Part shown: one piece after another, positions 53,168 to 63,685 of the stretch
How positions within the stretch are numbered: the stretch's first letter is position 1
Layout of the letters: each line of letters opens with the position of its first letter
Assembly (NCBI GenBank): GCA_001051155.2
Contig: JYIP02000002.1
Span: forward strand, 3,045,583 to 3,109,582
Direction of reading: 5' to 3'
DNA from: Chrysoporthe austroafricana
Lineage: Eukaryota > Ascomycota > Sordariomycetes > Diaporthales > Cryphonectriaceae
Length of the DNA: 64,000 nucleotides
Made by a program: the position numbers and the translations under genes
The notes under the pieces: model-generated
What the model was told of the DNA's origin: nothing
The model's input: only the letters and a program-made list of their open reading frames with translations
Databases searched by the model: none

Positions 53168-55447
53168 GGTTGCGTGCGGACTGCTCGAGAGCGAGGTGCG
53201 CGTGGAGATGGGAAGTTTGTGTGTCGTATCTCCGCCGGGGCCAATAGGTTGAGCAACCCTGTCGGGAAGATGTCCCAACCAGGCAAGATGTCGCTCGGTG
53301 AGGATGGCGAGTTCTGTGCGAGGCTCGTGACCCTCAGCCTATGCCGCGCTGCTGCTGCTGGTGTCCTGGAGGAGTCACGATCCTTGTCGCCGGCTTGTGG
53401 AATGTGACACCGCGTTAGGACTGTGCGACCGTCGGAGCCTTGTCGGTGACCTGGTCCAGAGTCAATGCGCGCGTCAGAGGAGCCTCTGTGCGCGCGGTGC
53501 CTTCTTATGTCTCAAGGGTGCCTGCGCTGTGATCTTGTTGCTGTGAAGATGGCATCAAACGCACGAGGGCAGACGCATGCCTCGTCCTCCAGCTCACGTC
53601 CCCATGTCGCTATCGTGGGGTGGCCGCTAGGAGCTAGTCCGCTTCTAGAAGACGCCAGAACGTTGGAGGCGACGCCAAACCGCCCGGGATCCCCCGTATC
53701 CCGGCACGCCGGCGCGCTGGGGCTGCCAACCGCCAGACCGTAAGCGTGCTTACTGGGTATAGTAGGCAAATCCTCCCATTCCATCGACCGTCGCCAAGCT
53801 GGCAATGGCAGCGTGAGAGAGCCCCGCTTCCAGGGAGGCTGCGAGATTGCGTGCGACGTAGCATGCACCAGCCGCTCTGAAGCTTCTTTTCTCGCTGGAA
53901 TCTCTGCCTGGCATGTGAGCTCTCACTGCGGAGTACGCAATCGGATGCGACTGCATCTGACTCTGCGGCCCAATTCACAGAAGAGCATGCATGGACAACG
54001 CCAGTAAGGCAGGATGGCGTGAGGCCAGCCGGTCTGCGCCCGGGCCAACAGCGGCAGGCAGAGGGTCCCCGGCGGCCTGAGGAGCTGTGCATCGCCTGCA
54101 TAGCTGCACAAGGCCTCGACATCCGCCTGTCTGTACGAGGGATGACAGCTGCACGTCCGTATAAGACCTCGTAACCGCACTCCGTACCTACCTATCCTAT
54201 GCAGCATCAGCAACAGACAGAGCACGAGTCATGGCGCATCTGCAACGCCAGCCGAGTCGCCCGTCCGGGCCGCGCTCGGAAACGAAGAGCGCGCAACCTC
54301 GGTCTCCCAGCCCAGAGTTTCAGGTGCAGCGGGTGCGCTGTACGGAGGCTTGTCACGTCACGGCGGCAGTCGAGATATGACGGGATACCAGGCTACCAAC
54401 GAGGCCTCTGTGTATCCCACCCTCGCCTCGGATTGGGGCTCACCAACGCCCGTGAGCTGGCAATGCTCCCGGGGCGAGCAGGGGTGCAGAGGGGACGAGG
54501 CCGAGGCGGAAGCAGGTGGTGTTGCAATGCATGTAGCCTGACTACAGCACAATGTATGTCTTGCGCGCTGGTCGTGGTGCAATTGCATCCGCACCGGGGA
54601 CGGCTGACCTAAGTCAACAGAGGTCGTTCCACCGCTTCTTGCGAGCCCTGTCGACGAGCCACAGCTTCGCGCCCAGAACACCGGCCTGGCCATACATGGA
54701 ACGGACAGCGGAATAAGCTTGCACGTGGCTCGAGAGCCCCTGTAGAACCATCGCAGTGGGCCATTGATTCGGGTAAGTCATGAGAATCCCAGAGAGGATA
54801 GGATCCCCCGCCCTGTCCACGTAAAACCCCGGAGTCCACATGGGCAAGTGAGCATGTGCATGTATTATAGGCATGGTATGGTGGGGATATGCAGGATGTC
54901 AAATGAGATCCTGGAGGTAGCCAAATGTAGGCCAAGATCTGATCCGCCCCCTGCCACCGCAAGTGAGAAGCAGGTGATCGCGCCGGCGCTTTAGGAAAGG
55001 CCACAGATTTGTGACCCATTCGTCCCTCAGCACCGGGCCCACGTCTCGAGATTTGACACGTGCGAATGCGCACAGGTGGGTTGAGAGATTGGGAGGAAGG
55101 CCAATGCATGGGGTTAGGCGGGTGAGCTCAGAGGCTCTGTATGGTCGGTCGGTCGAACGTAAGGAGAGGGACGTCCTGCGCCAACTGGTGGCCGTAATAC
55201 CGCCGCATTAAAAAAAAACATTGAGGTTGTTCTTGATACATGCCTGTCTTGGCTTCCGTCTATAAAGATGCTCTGCCCCTGCCGTAATAATCCATTCTTC
55301 ATCTCCTGTGGTCCCTACCGCCCCTCCCGCCCTCCCTTCCTCACAATAAGGTTGTGTAGTCGACACCGCACAAGCCATCACAGCTTCGATGTCAAACTGT
55401 ATTTTAGCGCGGAGAACCCCGAATTCGAATCACCACCAAGACAGGTC
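53168..55447. other. Intergenic of about 2.3 kb
   Basis: No recognised gene. It should hold the promoters of the divergent Hikeshi (-) and Nudix (+) genes. A natural-looking 86-codon frame lies at 54614-54874 on the minus strand. Confidence 0.5.
54614..54874 (-). CDS. Possible small protein or gene relic, 86 aa
   Basis: The ATG-initiated frame encodes a protein-like, well-mixed sequence (MPIIHAHAHLPMWTPGFYVD at the start, GILMTYPNQWPTAMVLQGL in the middle, ARKKRWNDLC at the end). Unlike its neighbours it is not dominated by Arg/Ser/Pro. No family recognised. It may be a short gene, a 3' exon or a remnant. Confidence 0.25.
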   Translation of the reverse strand: MPIIHAHAHLPMWTPGFYVDRAGDPILSGILMTYPNQWPTAMVLQGLSSHVQAYSAVRSMYGQAGVLGAKLWLVDRARKKRWNDLC

Positions 55448-56715
55448 ATGGCTGGGGCGGGAGGAACAATGACACAGAGCCGCCTGACAAGTAAGGATCT
55501 GCTGGATCGTTGTGACGGGTAAGTCTCTCCAGATCTCGGTCAGGCCCGGTACCCAACTGCTCTGGGACGTGCTGCTGTCAACATGCTTGTCCTCGGGGGG
55601 AGCCGGCCAGCAGCATCAGGTTGGGCTCGGGTCGACCAGCATTCTTGTGCGACCTCGGAAGCAAGGGGTCGGTCGGAGAGGCCTGGCGTCCTGCTACATC
55701 CACACTGCGTCCCAAGCCGCATTACTAGCGCAGGTCGCTCACAGAACTGATCAGACTTTGTAGGTTTCCGTTGGCTGACAGAGAACCCGAGAGATACGCC
55801 AACAAGATGAGCGAGCTGTACACCCTCATCTGGGAGGACCAAGCAGGGACGTTTCCGATCGGCTATATGTTGAGCAGCGTGTTCGAAGAGATTAAGAAGG
55901 TGCCAGCAAGTATCAGGGGTGAGATCGTCTTCAACCCATATGACAGGACTGTCAAGATGTTCCACAGGCCACCGACGGAACGAATGCGCACAGAGCTCGT
56001 GGCCGCGACCACCCATTATTTGCGGATGCACCGAACCTTCAAAATCCTCAGGAACTGGAGGAATGAGCTGTGGCCCATATATGGTCGCAATGGGGAGCTC
56101 CTTTTTAGTATGGAACGGGCGTCGATGGGCCTCTTTGGATGTACGCGATATGGAATTCACCTCATCGCGTACGTGCGCTGCCCGACGGCACCCCACGGAA
56201 TCAAGCTCTGGGTACCGAAACGATCAAAGCTCAAGAATGCGTGGCCTGGTTTGTTCGACAACACGGTAGCAGGTGGCCTGACAACGGGTGAAGAGCCCTT
56301 CGAATGCGTCATTCGCGAAGCCGACGAAGAAGCCAGTCTGCCGGAGTATATAATTCGCGAGCACGCAAAGCTGGCTGGTACCATCAGGTACATATACATG
56401 ACCGAACAACGATCTGGTATTGAGGGCGGGTATATCTACCCTGAATGTCAATGGGTATATGATGTGGAGCTACCTGACGATGTGGTCCCGGCCCCGAACG
56501 ACGGAGAAGTTGAATCATTCAGTCTCTGCACAGTGAACGAGGTCAGAGAACAGCTCGCGGCAGGCCGTTGGAAGCCAAATTGTGCCGTCATCATTCTCGA
56601 CTTCTTCGTTCGCATGAACATTCTCACCCCCAACAACGAGCCTGACTTCGTTGAGATCGAAACACGGCTTCGTAGAAAGATGCCCTTCCCTGGAATCTTC
56701 GAAGAGGGCGATTAA
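55448..56715 (+). CDS. Nudix hydrolase with N-terminal DUF4743 (Tnr3/YJR142W type), 340 aa
   Basis: The exons are 55448-55518 and 55764-56715. The 245-nt intron (donor GTAAGT, acceptor TTTGTAG) is long for this window, but splicing gives RCDGFPLADREPERYANKM, the expected family sequence. The N-terminal DUF4743 includes YTLIWEDQAGTFPIGYMLSS and RNWRNELWPIYG. The Nudix box spans about 194-216 (GGLTTGEEPFECVIREADEE): Gly194, Glu200, Arg208, Glu209, Glu212 and Glu213 fit G-x5-E-x7-RE-x2-EE, with Ser at the usual last Gly. The yeast homologue hydrolyses damaged thiamine diphosphate forms (oxo- and oxythiamine diphosphate). S. pombe Tnr3 fuses this domain to thiamine pyrophosphokinase, which is absent here. 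Likely a cytosolic house-cleaning enzyme. In-frame ATGs at 55268 and 55469 are other possible starts. Confidence 0.88.
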
Positions 56716-56935
56716 AAGTCACTGACATTGAAATGACGAACAGAGGGCACCGAATGGGCGGCAGGAGTTTTCCTTTTGGATGATATCGGGCGTGGCAGGG
56801 CGTCTAGAGAGGCCCCTGGTCTTAGACATTAGTGAGACTCTTATAGGGGACATGTCTCGATTTGCGTACTTAGTGTTCAGTCTTGTGACGCTGCAAGCGG
56901 CGTGGTGAAGTTGCGCCTACCTGGATCGAGGCTTT

Positions 56936-57448
56936 CTAGGTCTTGATCAGAAGGTAGACGCTGTCCACACGCAGTGGGGTGAGTTTTGCGTCAGGGCCTT
57001 CCAGTAACATAAGCAGGCCACCGAACGAGGCATAGACTTTGCTATTGTCACATCCTGTTAGCTGGTAAAGACTCTGGTGATAGGGTATTTAGAACACAAC
57101 GCACAGAGTCTTCTTGCTCTCTTTGCTGTCCTCGAACTTGTAGATTTTGCCATGGCAGACGTAATCGTAGCCGTCAGCGAGAGTCTGCACACCCCCCTTG
57201 CCAACGTCGCGCCAGCCTCTCTCTTCGTCGGCGGAACCGTCCAGGCTCAAGGTTGATGCCACACAGACTTCGATGTTGTCATCAGACGAGATAGGCAGTA
57301 GCTCGGTGTTAATGTCGAGCTGAAGTGTGGTTAAACCGTCGTGAGAGACCGCGCTGAGGCGCGCGGCACGATCGTACTTCTTGTGGTCCTTAGCCGTGAT
57401 GACGAAAGGCTCCTCGAATAGAACGGCATCGTTGGTAGAGTCGGCCAT
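56936..57448 (-). CDS. rpb8: RNA polymerase I, II and III subunit RPABC3 (Rpb8), 149 aa
   Basis: The exons are 57448-57105 and 57041-56936. The intron (donor GTGCGT, branch GCTAAC, acceptor CAATAG) is needed to reach the conserved end. Rpb8 is an essential small subunit shared by all three nuclear RNA polymerases. Conserved blocks: KYDRAARLSAVS, LQLDINTELLPISSDDN, CVASTLSLDGS, GWRDVGKGGVQTLADGYDYV, CHGKIYKFED and, in exon 2, VYASFGGLLMLLEGPDAKLT with LRVDSVYLLIKT at the end. The length matches (yeast 146). Without splicing the frame stops early, so a naive call would be truncated. An ATG 15 nt upstream (57463) is possible. Confidence 0.95.
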
Positions 57449-57774
57449 TATGATGTAGCTCAACGGTGGGATGACTCGTCTGGGAAGATGTACGGGCAGG
57501 TATCGTGTCGGGTCTGGCTTGATGTTTAGTTTCGGGAAAAGGCGAAAAGCTGACGGGAGGTCGAAAACTTCCTTGGGGGTCGCCTGGGGCTTCTGAACCC
57601 GGCAGGCAGGCGGTACAAGGTACTTCAGTTAGTGCTGGCAGAATACTTAGGCTAGACCGCCTAAAGTTTTGGTTGGAGGGAACTTTAGTTCGACGCCTAG
57701 GCAAGCTTCTTCGACCTTGGAGGCTGAGCCGAAGTTCGTTCCTCAGCATTTGCCGGCTATGAAAGAAACTCGCC
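57449..57774. promoter_or_regulatory. Shared divergent promoter of rpb8 and elp4
   Basis: 326 bp between start codons. No clear TATA box. Both genes act in transcription or translation capacity, so joint growth control is plausible but inferred. Confidence 0.45.
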
Positions 57775-58992
57775 ATGTCTTTTCGAAAGAGAAATGCAGT
57801 AATATCTGCATCTCCTTCATCACAGGCTGCTCAGGCTCGATCAGAGGCGCAGCTCGCGCCAGGTCTGCGGCCCTCACCCCTTGATGGTCGAGTCACCACC
57901 TCAACGGGAACTGCATCGCTGGACGGCATTCTTGCTGGCCACGCTGGCCTGCCCCTTGGATCGTCTCTTCTCATTGAGGAGCATGGAACTACAGATTTCT
58001 CAGGGACTTTGCTCAAGTACTACGCGGCCGAGGGTCTTGTACAAGGGCATCAAGTACATGTCTTAGGTTATCCCGACGCATGGAAACACGAGCTACCGGC
58101 CATGTCTGCGAAGCAGGAAATAAACTCCAGCAAATCATCGACCCATACAGATGAGAAGATGAAGATTGCTTGGAGATATGAGAGCCTTGCCAGCAGGAAT
58201 GCACCTAGCAGTGGGCCAAAGGGTGCGTGCAAAGACCTCGTTTGCGACATCATAAAGAATAGTTCTTCTGACTGGTAGATAGACGTAGATGATGGTACGA
58301 AGGCTGTCTTTTGCCATGCCTTTGACTTGACCAAGAAGTTGGCGTCATCATCTATCACAGGCGCGATATTTGCAACTCCGGCTTCCAATCCCACGAGCCT
58401 TGCTATTGAGGCTAGAGCAACACCGTCTGCGTTCCAGATGTTCATCCAGAACTTACAGAACAGACTTCACATGTCATCTCCTTCAACGGTCCATAGAGTG
58501 ATTATCCCTAGTCTCTTGATGCCGACGTTATACGCACCAGGCGCGTGTCAACCGGCCAATGTTCTGCAGTTCTTGCACGCCCTCAGGTCCTTATTGCGTC
58601 GGTATCCTGGACAGTTGACGGCTCTCATCACACTACCCCTCTCACTGTTTCCACGGACCAATGGGTTGACAAGATGGATCGAAATCTTGTCGGATGGTGT
58701 TCTTGAAATGGTCCCTCTACCACCGAAACTCGGTGCTGTTCCACTATCGTCCACAAGTGCTTCGAAAGTCCAGGACCAGAGTCAAGGCATCTTGAGGGTA
58801 CACAGCCTGCCTGTGTTTCACGAGAGAGGAGGTGGTGGTGCAGAAAACAACTACTTCCGAGAGGATCTTTCATTTCACTTGAGCAGCACGAAGGGCCTCG
58901 TGATCCAACCATACGTATTGCCTCCAATGGAGGAGGAAGATCACGGGGAGAAATCACCTGCAAGTACTATCAAGGATGGAATCGAGTTTTGA
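57775..58992 (+). CDS. elp4: Elongator complex subunit Elp4, 385 aa
   Basis: The exons are 57775-58222 and 58283-58992. The 60-nt intron (donor GTGCGT, branch CTGAC, acceptor GATAG) joins GPK to DVDDGTKAVFCHAFDLTKKL in frame. Elp4 forms the Elp456 RecA-like hexamer of Elongator, which modifies wobble U34 of tRNAs in the cytosol. Conserved parts: the basic start MSFRKRNAVISASPS, STGTASLDGILAGHAGLPLG and SSLLIEEHGTTDFSG (Walker-A-like loop without the full P-loop), LKYYAAEGLVQGH, MKIAWRYESL, RVIIPSLLMPTLYAPGACQP, and the late GGGGAENNYFREDLSFHLSS. The length is typical of fungi. Confidence 0.94.
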
Positions 58993-59485
58993 CCTCAAAC
59001 CCGATTATTCTGGTGCTCATTTGGAGCACAAGGCCAACGAAGAGGTTCTATTTGAGATTTCTCACTGCATTTTATTGGAATTTTAATATTTCTCTGCTCA
59101 CCTTCGTTATGCAGTGGGCGACGCTGCAGGGAGCACCAGCTAAGAGATGCTAGCCCTAACCCTCTAGTACCCGCATATTCATCGGCTGCCATCACGCTCA
59201 AGGAAATTTTTCACCTTTCTCCCCTCTCAACCACAACCATCTCAGCAATGCAAGTAAGTCAATCCAGTTTCCTCTTCTAGAGGTCGCAATATGGCGCTTT
59301 CGAATGATTCAAACAACATCTTACAATCTGTCAATCCCCTGAGATCATCAGTGACGAAATAATTTGTGTCAAAATTTTATGACTCTTATCGCACCATTCA
59401 GCTCATCAAAATGCAATACATTCTGAGTGAGCACTGGGCTGACGACACGAAATAGACATACTGTCGTTGACTGAACCCGCTTAAA
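58993..59485. other. Promoter/leader region of sen34
   Basis: 493 bp between elp4 and sen34, in the same orientation. The second half looks like a transcribed leader with uORFs and a possible intron. Confidence 0.5.
59248..59455 (+). promoter_or_regulatory. Upstream ORFs and possible 5' leader intron of sen34
   Basis: ATG at 59248 opens a 10-codon uORF containing a perfect donor (ATGCAA|GTAAGT). A second uORF of 14 codons starts at 59411. If the donor joins the CATTCAG acceptor ending at 59400, the two ATGs become one 19-codon uORF (MQLIKMQYILSEHWADDTK). The uORFs end 31 nt before the sen34 ATG and could reduce its translation. Confidence 0.4.
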
Positions 59486-60457
59486 ATGGCGGAACTTATC
59501 CGCATCTCCAAGGTGGGCGGCCGGTACCTCGTCTTCGAGGTGAAGGACGTTGCCGCCCTACGCCGCGAACACTGCATCTGCGCTGTGTTCGTGGGAACCA
59601 CGCCGCAAAACCCTAATCAGAACGTCTTCTCAGGGCTGCCAATAGAGCTACTTGCCGAGGAAGCGAAACTGCTCGTGGACAAGGGTGTTGCGTTCATCGT
59701 AGACGACGCCACCTCTCACCTGACCCAGCTGTCGACCATGGATCCATCTACCAGGCAGGCATACTTACAGTCGCTGAAGACGAGACGGAGGATATTCCAG
59801 AGAGTTGCAGATGAAGAGAAAGCAGACTTGCAAAAGATAGGGGAGAGGCTGAAAGCGGAGAGCTTGGCGAAAAAGGCCGCCTCAGCTGCTACTAGGAATC
59901 GGGAGGTTTCTAGGCCGACCCCAGACGACAACACAGAAGCAGAAGCTGAAGAAAAGCGCGGCCCAAGATCAACGTCAGCTAATGGCGAAGAGTCGTCATC
60001 CGTCGTCGAAAACTCCCTCTTTTCATCCTCCCTCCCCAAGAAATCAGGCCCGGCCCTGCCGGGCGTGGACACACCTGGCCGCCACATCACACCCACAACC
60101 AGCATTGATATACTCGCAGACCCCAAAGTCCAGCTCGTTTCTATCGAGACACCTCGTGCTTATCCGCTGTACAAGCATCTCAATTCCGGGGGCTATTACA
60201 TCACGCCAGGTATCCGGTTTGGTGCTGACTACAGTGTATATCCTGGTGATCCATTTCGGTACCATGCGCACTTCATGGCTACAAGTTTTGAATGGGATGA
60301 GGAGATCACCATGTTGGATCTCGTTACCGGGGGTCGGTTAGGCACCGGCGTCAAGAAGGGCTTCTTGATCGGTGGCGAGGCTCCGCCGAAGGACGCAGCA
60401 CAAAATGCTGGTGAAGACAGAGTCAGAGCCTTCACGATCGAGTGGGCGGCTATGTAG
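59486..60457 (+). CDS. sen34: tRNA-splicing endonuclease subunit Sen34, 323 aa
   Basis: A single exon. Sen34 is one of the two catalytic subunits of the Sen2-Sen15-Sen34-Sen54 endonuclease and cuts the 3' splice site of pre-tRNA introns. The N-terminal half has GGRYLVFEVKDVAALRREHC and NVFSGLPIELLAEEAKLLVD. A charged linker (about 100-205) follows. The catalytic C-terminal domain has YPLYKHLNSGGYYITPGIRF, GADYSVYPGDPFRYHAHFMA and GRLGTGVKKGFLIGG. By comparison with human SEN34 the likely triad is Tyr252, His260 and Lys290 or Lys291. All are present, so it should be active. The length is normal. Confidence 0.94.
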   Translation: MAELIRISKVGGRYLVFEVKDVAALRREHCICAVFVGTTPQNPNQNVFSGLPIELLAEEAKLLVDKGVAFIVDDATSHLTQLSTMDPSTRQAYLQSLKTRRRIFQRVADEEKADLQKIGERLKAESLAKKAASAATRNREVSRPTPDDNTEAEAEEKRGPRSTSANGEESSSVVENSLFSSSLPKKSGPALPGVDTPGRHITPTTSIDILADPKVQLVSIETPRAYPLYKHLNSGGYYITPGIRFGADYSVYPGDPFRYHAHFMATSFEWDEEITMLDLVTGGRLGTGVKKGFLIGGEAPPKDAAQNAGEDRVRAFTIEWAAM

Positions 60458-60495
60458 TATTAGAAAGTGATCACAGGATAAACAAGAACGAAGGT

Positions 60496-60553
60496 GGAAA
60501 AAAAGAAAAAGAAAAAGAAAAAAGAAAAAGAAAAAGAAAAAAGAAAAAGGAGA
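60496..60553. repeat. 58-nt pure purine tract (GAAAAA repeats)
   Basis: Only A and G on the plus strand for 58 nt, mainly units of G plus five or six A, 38 nt after the sen34 stop. It probably lies in the 3' UTR or between convergent genes. Confidence 0.9.
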
Positions 60554-60757
60554 CCTCACAGGTCTAGGTCCATGTTCTATTGTCTCTACGCTCGTCCGTC
60601 AGTGAGACTACATAATGTACTGGCTCATAATTGCTGCAAGTAAGAGTGAGAAAACGCCCCCACGCCGTGCCATTCATAATAGTATCCCTTCCCGTTGTTT
60701 ATGTACAATACAATAATGAAAGAACAAGTGAGAACGCTGCTTCTCAACAGGACCTGA

Positions 60758-63685
60758 TCAAGGCACGTAGATACGACTAAAGCTGATTACCTCCCGCCTA
60801 CAGCAGACACATTTGTCGTAGTTATTAAGAGCGAGCGATACCCGACAGTCGTCACAGAGGCTGAGGCACCGACACGGCCAGACGATGATCGTCCGCGGAG
60901 AGCTCTGGCACACCACACACTGTGGACCGTCCGAACCCATCCCAGCCGCGCCAGCGGCCCAGCTAGATGAGGTAGCGCCCACGGCACCAGAAGGGTCCAC
61001 ATCGTCATCTGCAGGTGCGGTGGCGGCGCGCCGCTCGAGTAGGATGTGCTCGAGCACTTGGACCTCCTCATCGGGTGTCATCTTGGCTATGGCTCGTATG
61101 TGACGACTGGGGAAGAGAACTTGTGAGCGCTGCGCCTGCTCGTAGCGTTTGTAGGCGGACCGTGTCATGACACGGTCTGAGCCAAGGTGAGCCGCGAGGG
61201 CGCGTGCCTGTCCGCGCTCCTCGGCGCTGCGTGGGTGGAGTAGAGCGGCCAAATCGGCTGCCTGCATAGGGGTGTCGATGGCCGGCGAGGCCTCCCTCGA
61301 GGTGAATGGCGATCGCTGGGTTGGTGTCCGCTGACCATCGTCATTGCTATCGACGTCCTCCCAGTCCCGCCCGTCCCCTTCGTCGCTTATTGAAGACATG
61401 GACTCTGTAGTCGAGATGACACTCGTCGCGTCATGATCCGGGTCTTCCTCCTCTGCAGCCGGAGCATAGTCGCCACTTGTGTCTGTTTTACCCCACCAGC
61501 CACCATGAAGCCACCACTGGTAGAGCTTTCTGTCGATCCACTGTTCGCGGGTGCCTTCGTCCTCAAGAGGGTCTTGCTCGTTGTATCGTTGGCGCACTTC
61601 TCGCTCCACATCCACCCTGTCAGATCGCTGTATCTCTGCCAATCCTATGGTGCCGGCCCCCTGAACCACAGATTCGTACGATCGACCTCTCCTTGACTGT
61701 CTCTCCTCAGGCCTTCCAGACTTTGGCAGCTTAGACCAATTCTTGAGCCATCTCGGTGGATTCTGCACGCCGACCTTTGCCAAGATCCGGCAGAGTGCCA
61801 TGGCCCAGGTCGTAAATACCAGCTTGTTGATGTGCATCAGGTAGTCCAGCGCCAGCAGCCAGCGGCCGCTTCGTTCTGCCGCGCCAATCCCGTCTCGTAT
61901 TTTGCGGCGCTCGCCAGTGATAGAACTTGAGAGCTTCTGTGCGGCTCTTTCGCGTGCATATCCACTGGTAGCTCTAAGCTGACCGTCCTTGACCGGCACT
62001 AGACCGATGACACCGGATGTATCATAACGTGACCCAGGTATGCCAGAGCTGATCCAATTCATCTTCAGCTCCTCGATCTCACGATACCGTTCTTCTTCCA
62101 GCCAAGTTGTGCGCTTGAGGTTCACTCCTCGGTCTTCGTTCAAGTAAACAGCCTCGGTGGCCATGGTAATCGCACCGAATCCAGCTCGTAGGAGTGCCGA
62201 ATAAAAGTCCATCTCCATCGTGATTCTGAGATCAGAAAATGATAGATTCGCTTGCATGTTAGAGTGCGCGAGTGCAATGCGTTCTTTGAACGTTAGTCGC
62301 TCGGCTTGCGCTGAACTAGGAGAGGTGGCTAGTGCAGAAAGTACCAGCGCGACGGAGTAGATCGAAAAGCAGACAATGATCCCTATCAAGACCATAACAT
62401 GAGGTATGAACCCAATGATACAGACCGTGGGATACCTGAGCAGCCCCTGACGAGATGAGTCTTCCAGCGAGAATGTGACTGCACTCCAGACAATACTGCT
62501 CATAAAGCACAGCGCCCAGAAGCCTGTGCTGATCAGGCGGAACTTTGCCTGTTTACCGAAGATTCCCAAAATGTGGCTTGTGATATGGCTCATTGTTGAA
62601 AAGAAGGCGATAAGGAGCACCTCGGGAGGCGTATTGACTCGCTTCATGATCATAGCTCGGCTGATCGCACTCGTACCAACGTCTGATTTAGCCGTTGCAT
62701 TGGCCGCTGCAGAGCTGAAGATCCCCCAGCCAAGCTGGTTGCTAATCGCAGCATCGGCCTCAGCAAATGCGAGGGAATGCTCGAAAAGTGTCATGCCCGT
62801 TTCTGCAGAGACTGGTCTGCCCTGGACCGCGCAAGAGATCGTCTCGAGGAACTGGCTCAGACAAAAAGTGCCGAACAAAGGCCACAGGAGCGACAGAGAA
62901 CCCTTCAGATCCGATGACTCCTCATCTCCCACCGGGATCATGTGCACAGCCGAACAAGACTCTTTGTCTGTCGCACCGAACAGGAGTGTCGAGCTCATCC
63001 CATGAAGCAGGGTATTATGTTGAGAGAACATCAGATCCGAGCTCTTACTGGCATTGCCCCACCGCAACTCGGCGAAATCGGGCGTTGTCTGACATTGTAT
63101 GGACTGAAGTAGACTCCGGGCTTGTATGTAGAAGAGAATGAGAGGCGTGATCCGGATCAGAAGTCGTACGTGCCATCGCAGCCGTAGTCGCCGTCTTGTC
63201 GCCGCGAAGATATGGGTCCGGTTTAGGACAACTGCCATAGCGATACAGCACAGCGCCCACTTGCTGGTGGCATAGCTGAAAACGCTGCCCAGCCCCTTGG
63301 CGCCCTCCATCGAAAAACGGTATACAACGGGATCTTGGTCGGCGAGGTTGGAGGGCGTGGCGGAGGCGGGGATGCGGGTAGTGAGGGCGTTGGAATCGTA
63401 CAGGGCCGATGTCGAGGAGAAGAGATCGGAACCAGTCGCGTCAGGTATTACTCGTTGGCCAAAACCGTCGATCGCATCAGGGACTGAAATGAAAGAGCCG
63501 AGTCTACCGAGCCTCATGACCATCCTTGGGCCAGCCCACACAAGATCTTCCAAAGACGGGGTGTATCTGGAGACGTTGACCCCGAGGTGAGTTGATGTCA
63601 GGTTGAGGAAATTATGCCACAGACTCGCGTTGTCGAATACCACGCCAGATTGGTGGTGGCCGAGAGATTCGATAGTGTGCTCCAT
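60758..63685 (-). CDS. Multi-pass membrane RING E3 ligase, Asi1/Asi3-like, 975 aa
   Basis: A single exon. Several hydrophobic segments lie between about 140 and 450 (WALCCIAMAVVLN, LLIRITPLILFYIQARSL, IIGFIPHVMVLIGIIVCFSI), so it is a membrane protein. The middle is charged and disordered (about 640-900). The C-terminal RING (923-975) reads CVVCQ, PCRCLSLCDDC and KCVCCRREV, with Cys940 where classical C3HC4 RINGs have His, and ends in FSRIYVP. This layout matches the yeast Asi1/Asi3 ligases of the inner nuclear membrane, which degrade mislocalised membrane proteins and latent Stp1/Stp2. Location and substrates in this fungus are inferred. It is convergent with sen34. Confidence 0.85.
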   Translation of the reverse strand: MEHTIESLGHHQSGVVFDNASLWHNFLNLTSTHLGVNVSRYTPSLEDLVWAGPRMVMRLGRLGSFISVPDAIDGFGQRVIPDATGSDLFSSTSALYDSNALTTRIPASATPSNLADQDPVVYRFSMEGAKGLGSVFSYATSKWALCCIAMAVVLNRTHIFAATRRRLRLRWHVRLLIRITPLILFYIQARSLLQSIQCQTTPDFAELRWGNASKSSDLMFSQHNTLLHGMSSTLLFGATDKESCSAVHMIPVGDEESSDLKGSLSLLWPLFGTFCLSQFLETISCAVQGRPVSAETGMTLFEHSLAFAEADAAISNQLGWGIFSSAAANATAKSDVGTSAISRAMIMKRVNTPPEVLLIAFFSTMSHITSHILGIFGKQAKFRLISTGFWALCFMSSIVWSAVTFSLEDSSRQGLLRYPTVCIIGFIPHVMVLIGIIVCFSIYSVALVLSALATSPSSAQAERLTFKERIALAHSNMQANLSFSDLRITMEMDFYSALLRAGFGAITMATEAVYLNEDRGVNLKRTTWLEEERYREIEELKMNWISSGIPGSRYDTSGVIGLVPVKDGQLRATSGYARERAAQKLSSSITGERRKIRDGIGAAERSGRWLLALDYLMHINKLVFTTWAMALCRILAKVGVQNPPRWLKNWSKLPKSGRPEERQSRRGRSYESVVQGAGTIGLAEIQRSDRVDVEREVRQRYNEQDPLEDEGTREQWIDRKLYQWWLHGGWWGKTDTSGDYAPAAEEEDPDHDATSVISTTESMSSISDEGDGRDWEDVDSNDDGQRTPTQRSPFTSREASPAIDTPMQAADLAALLHPRSAEERGQARALAAHLGSDRVMTRSAYKRYEQAQRSQVLFPSRHIRAIAKMTPDEEVQVLEHILLERRAATAPADDDVDPSGAVGATSSSWAAGAAGMGSDGPQCVVCQSSPRTIIVWPCRCLSLCDDCRVSLALNNYDKCVCCRREVISFSRIYVP

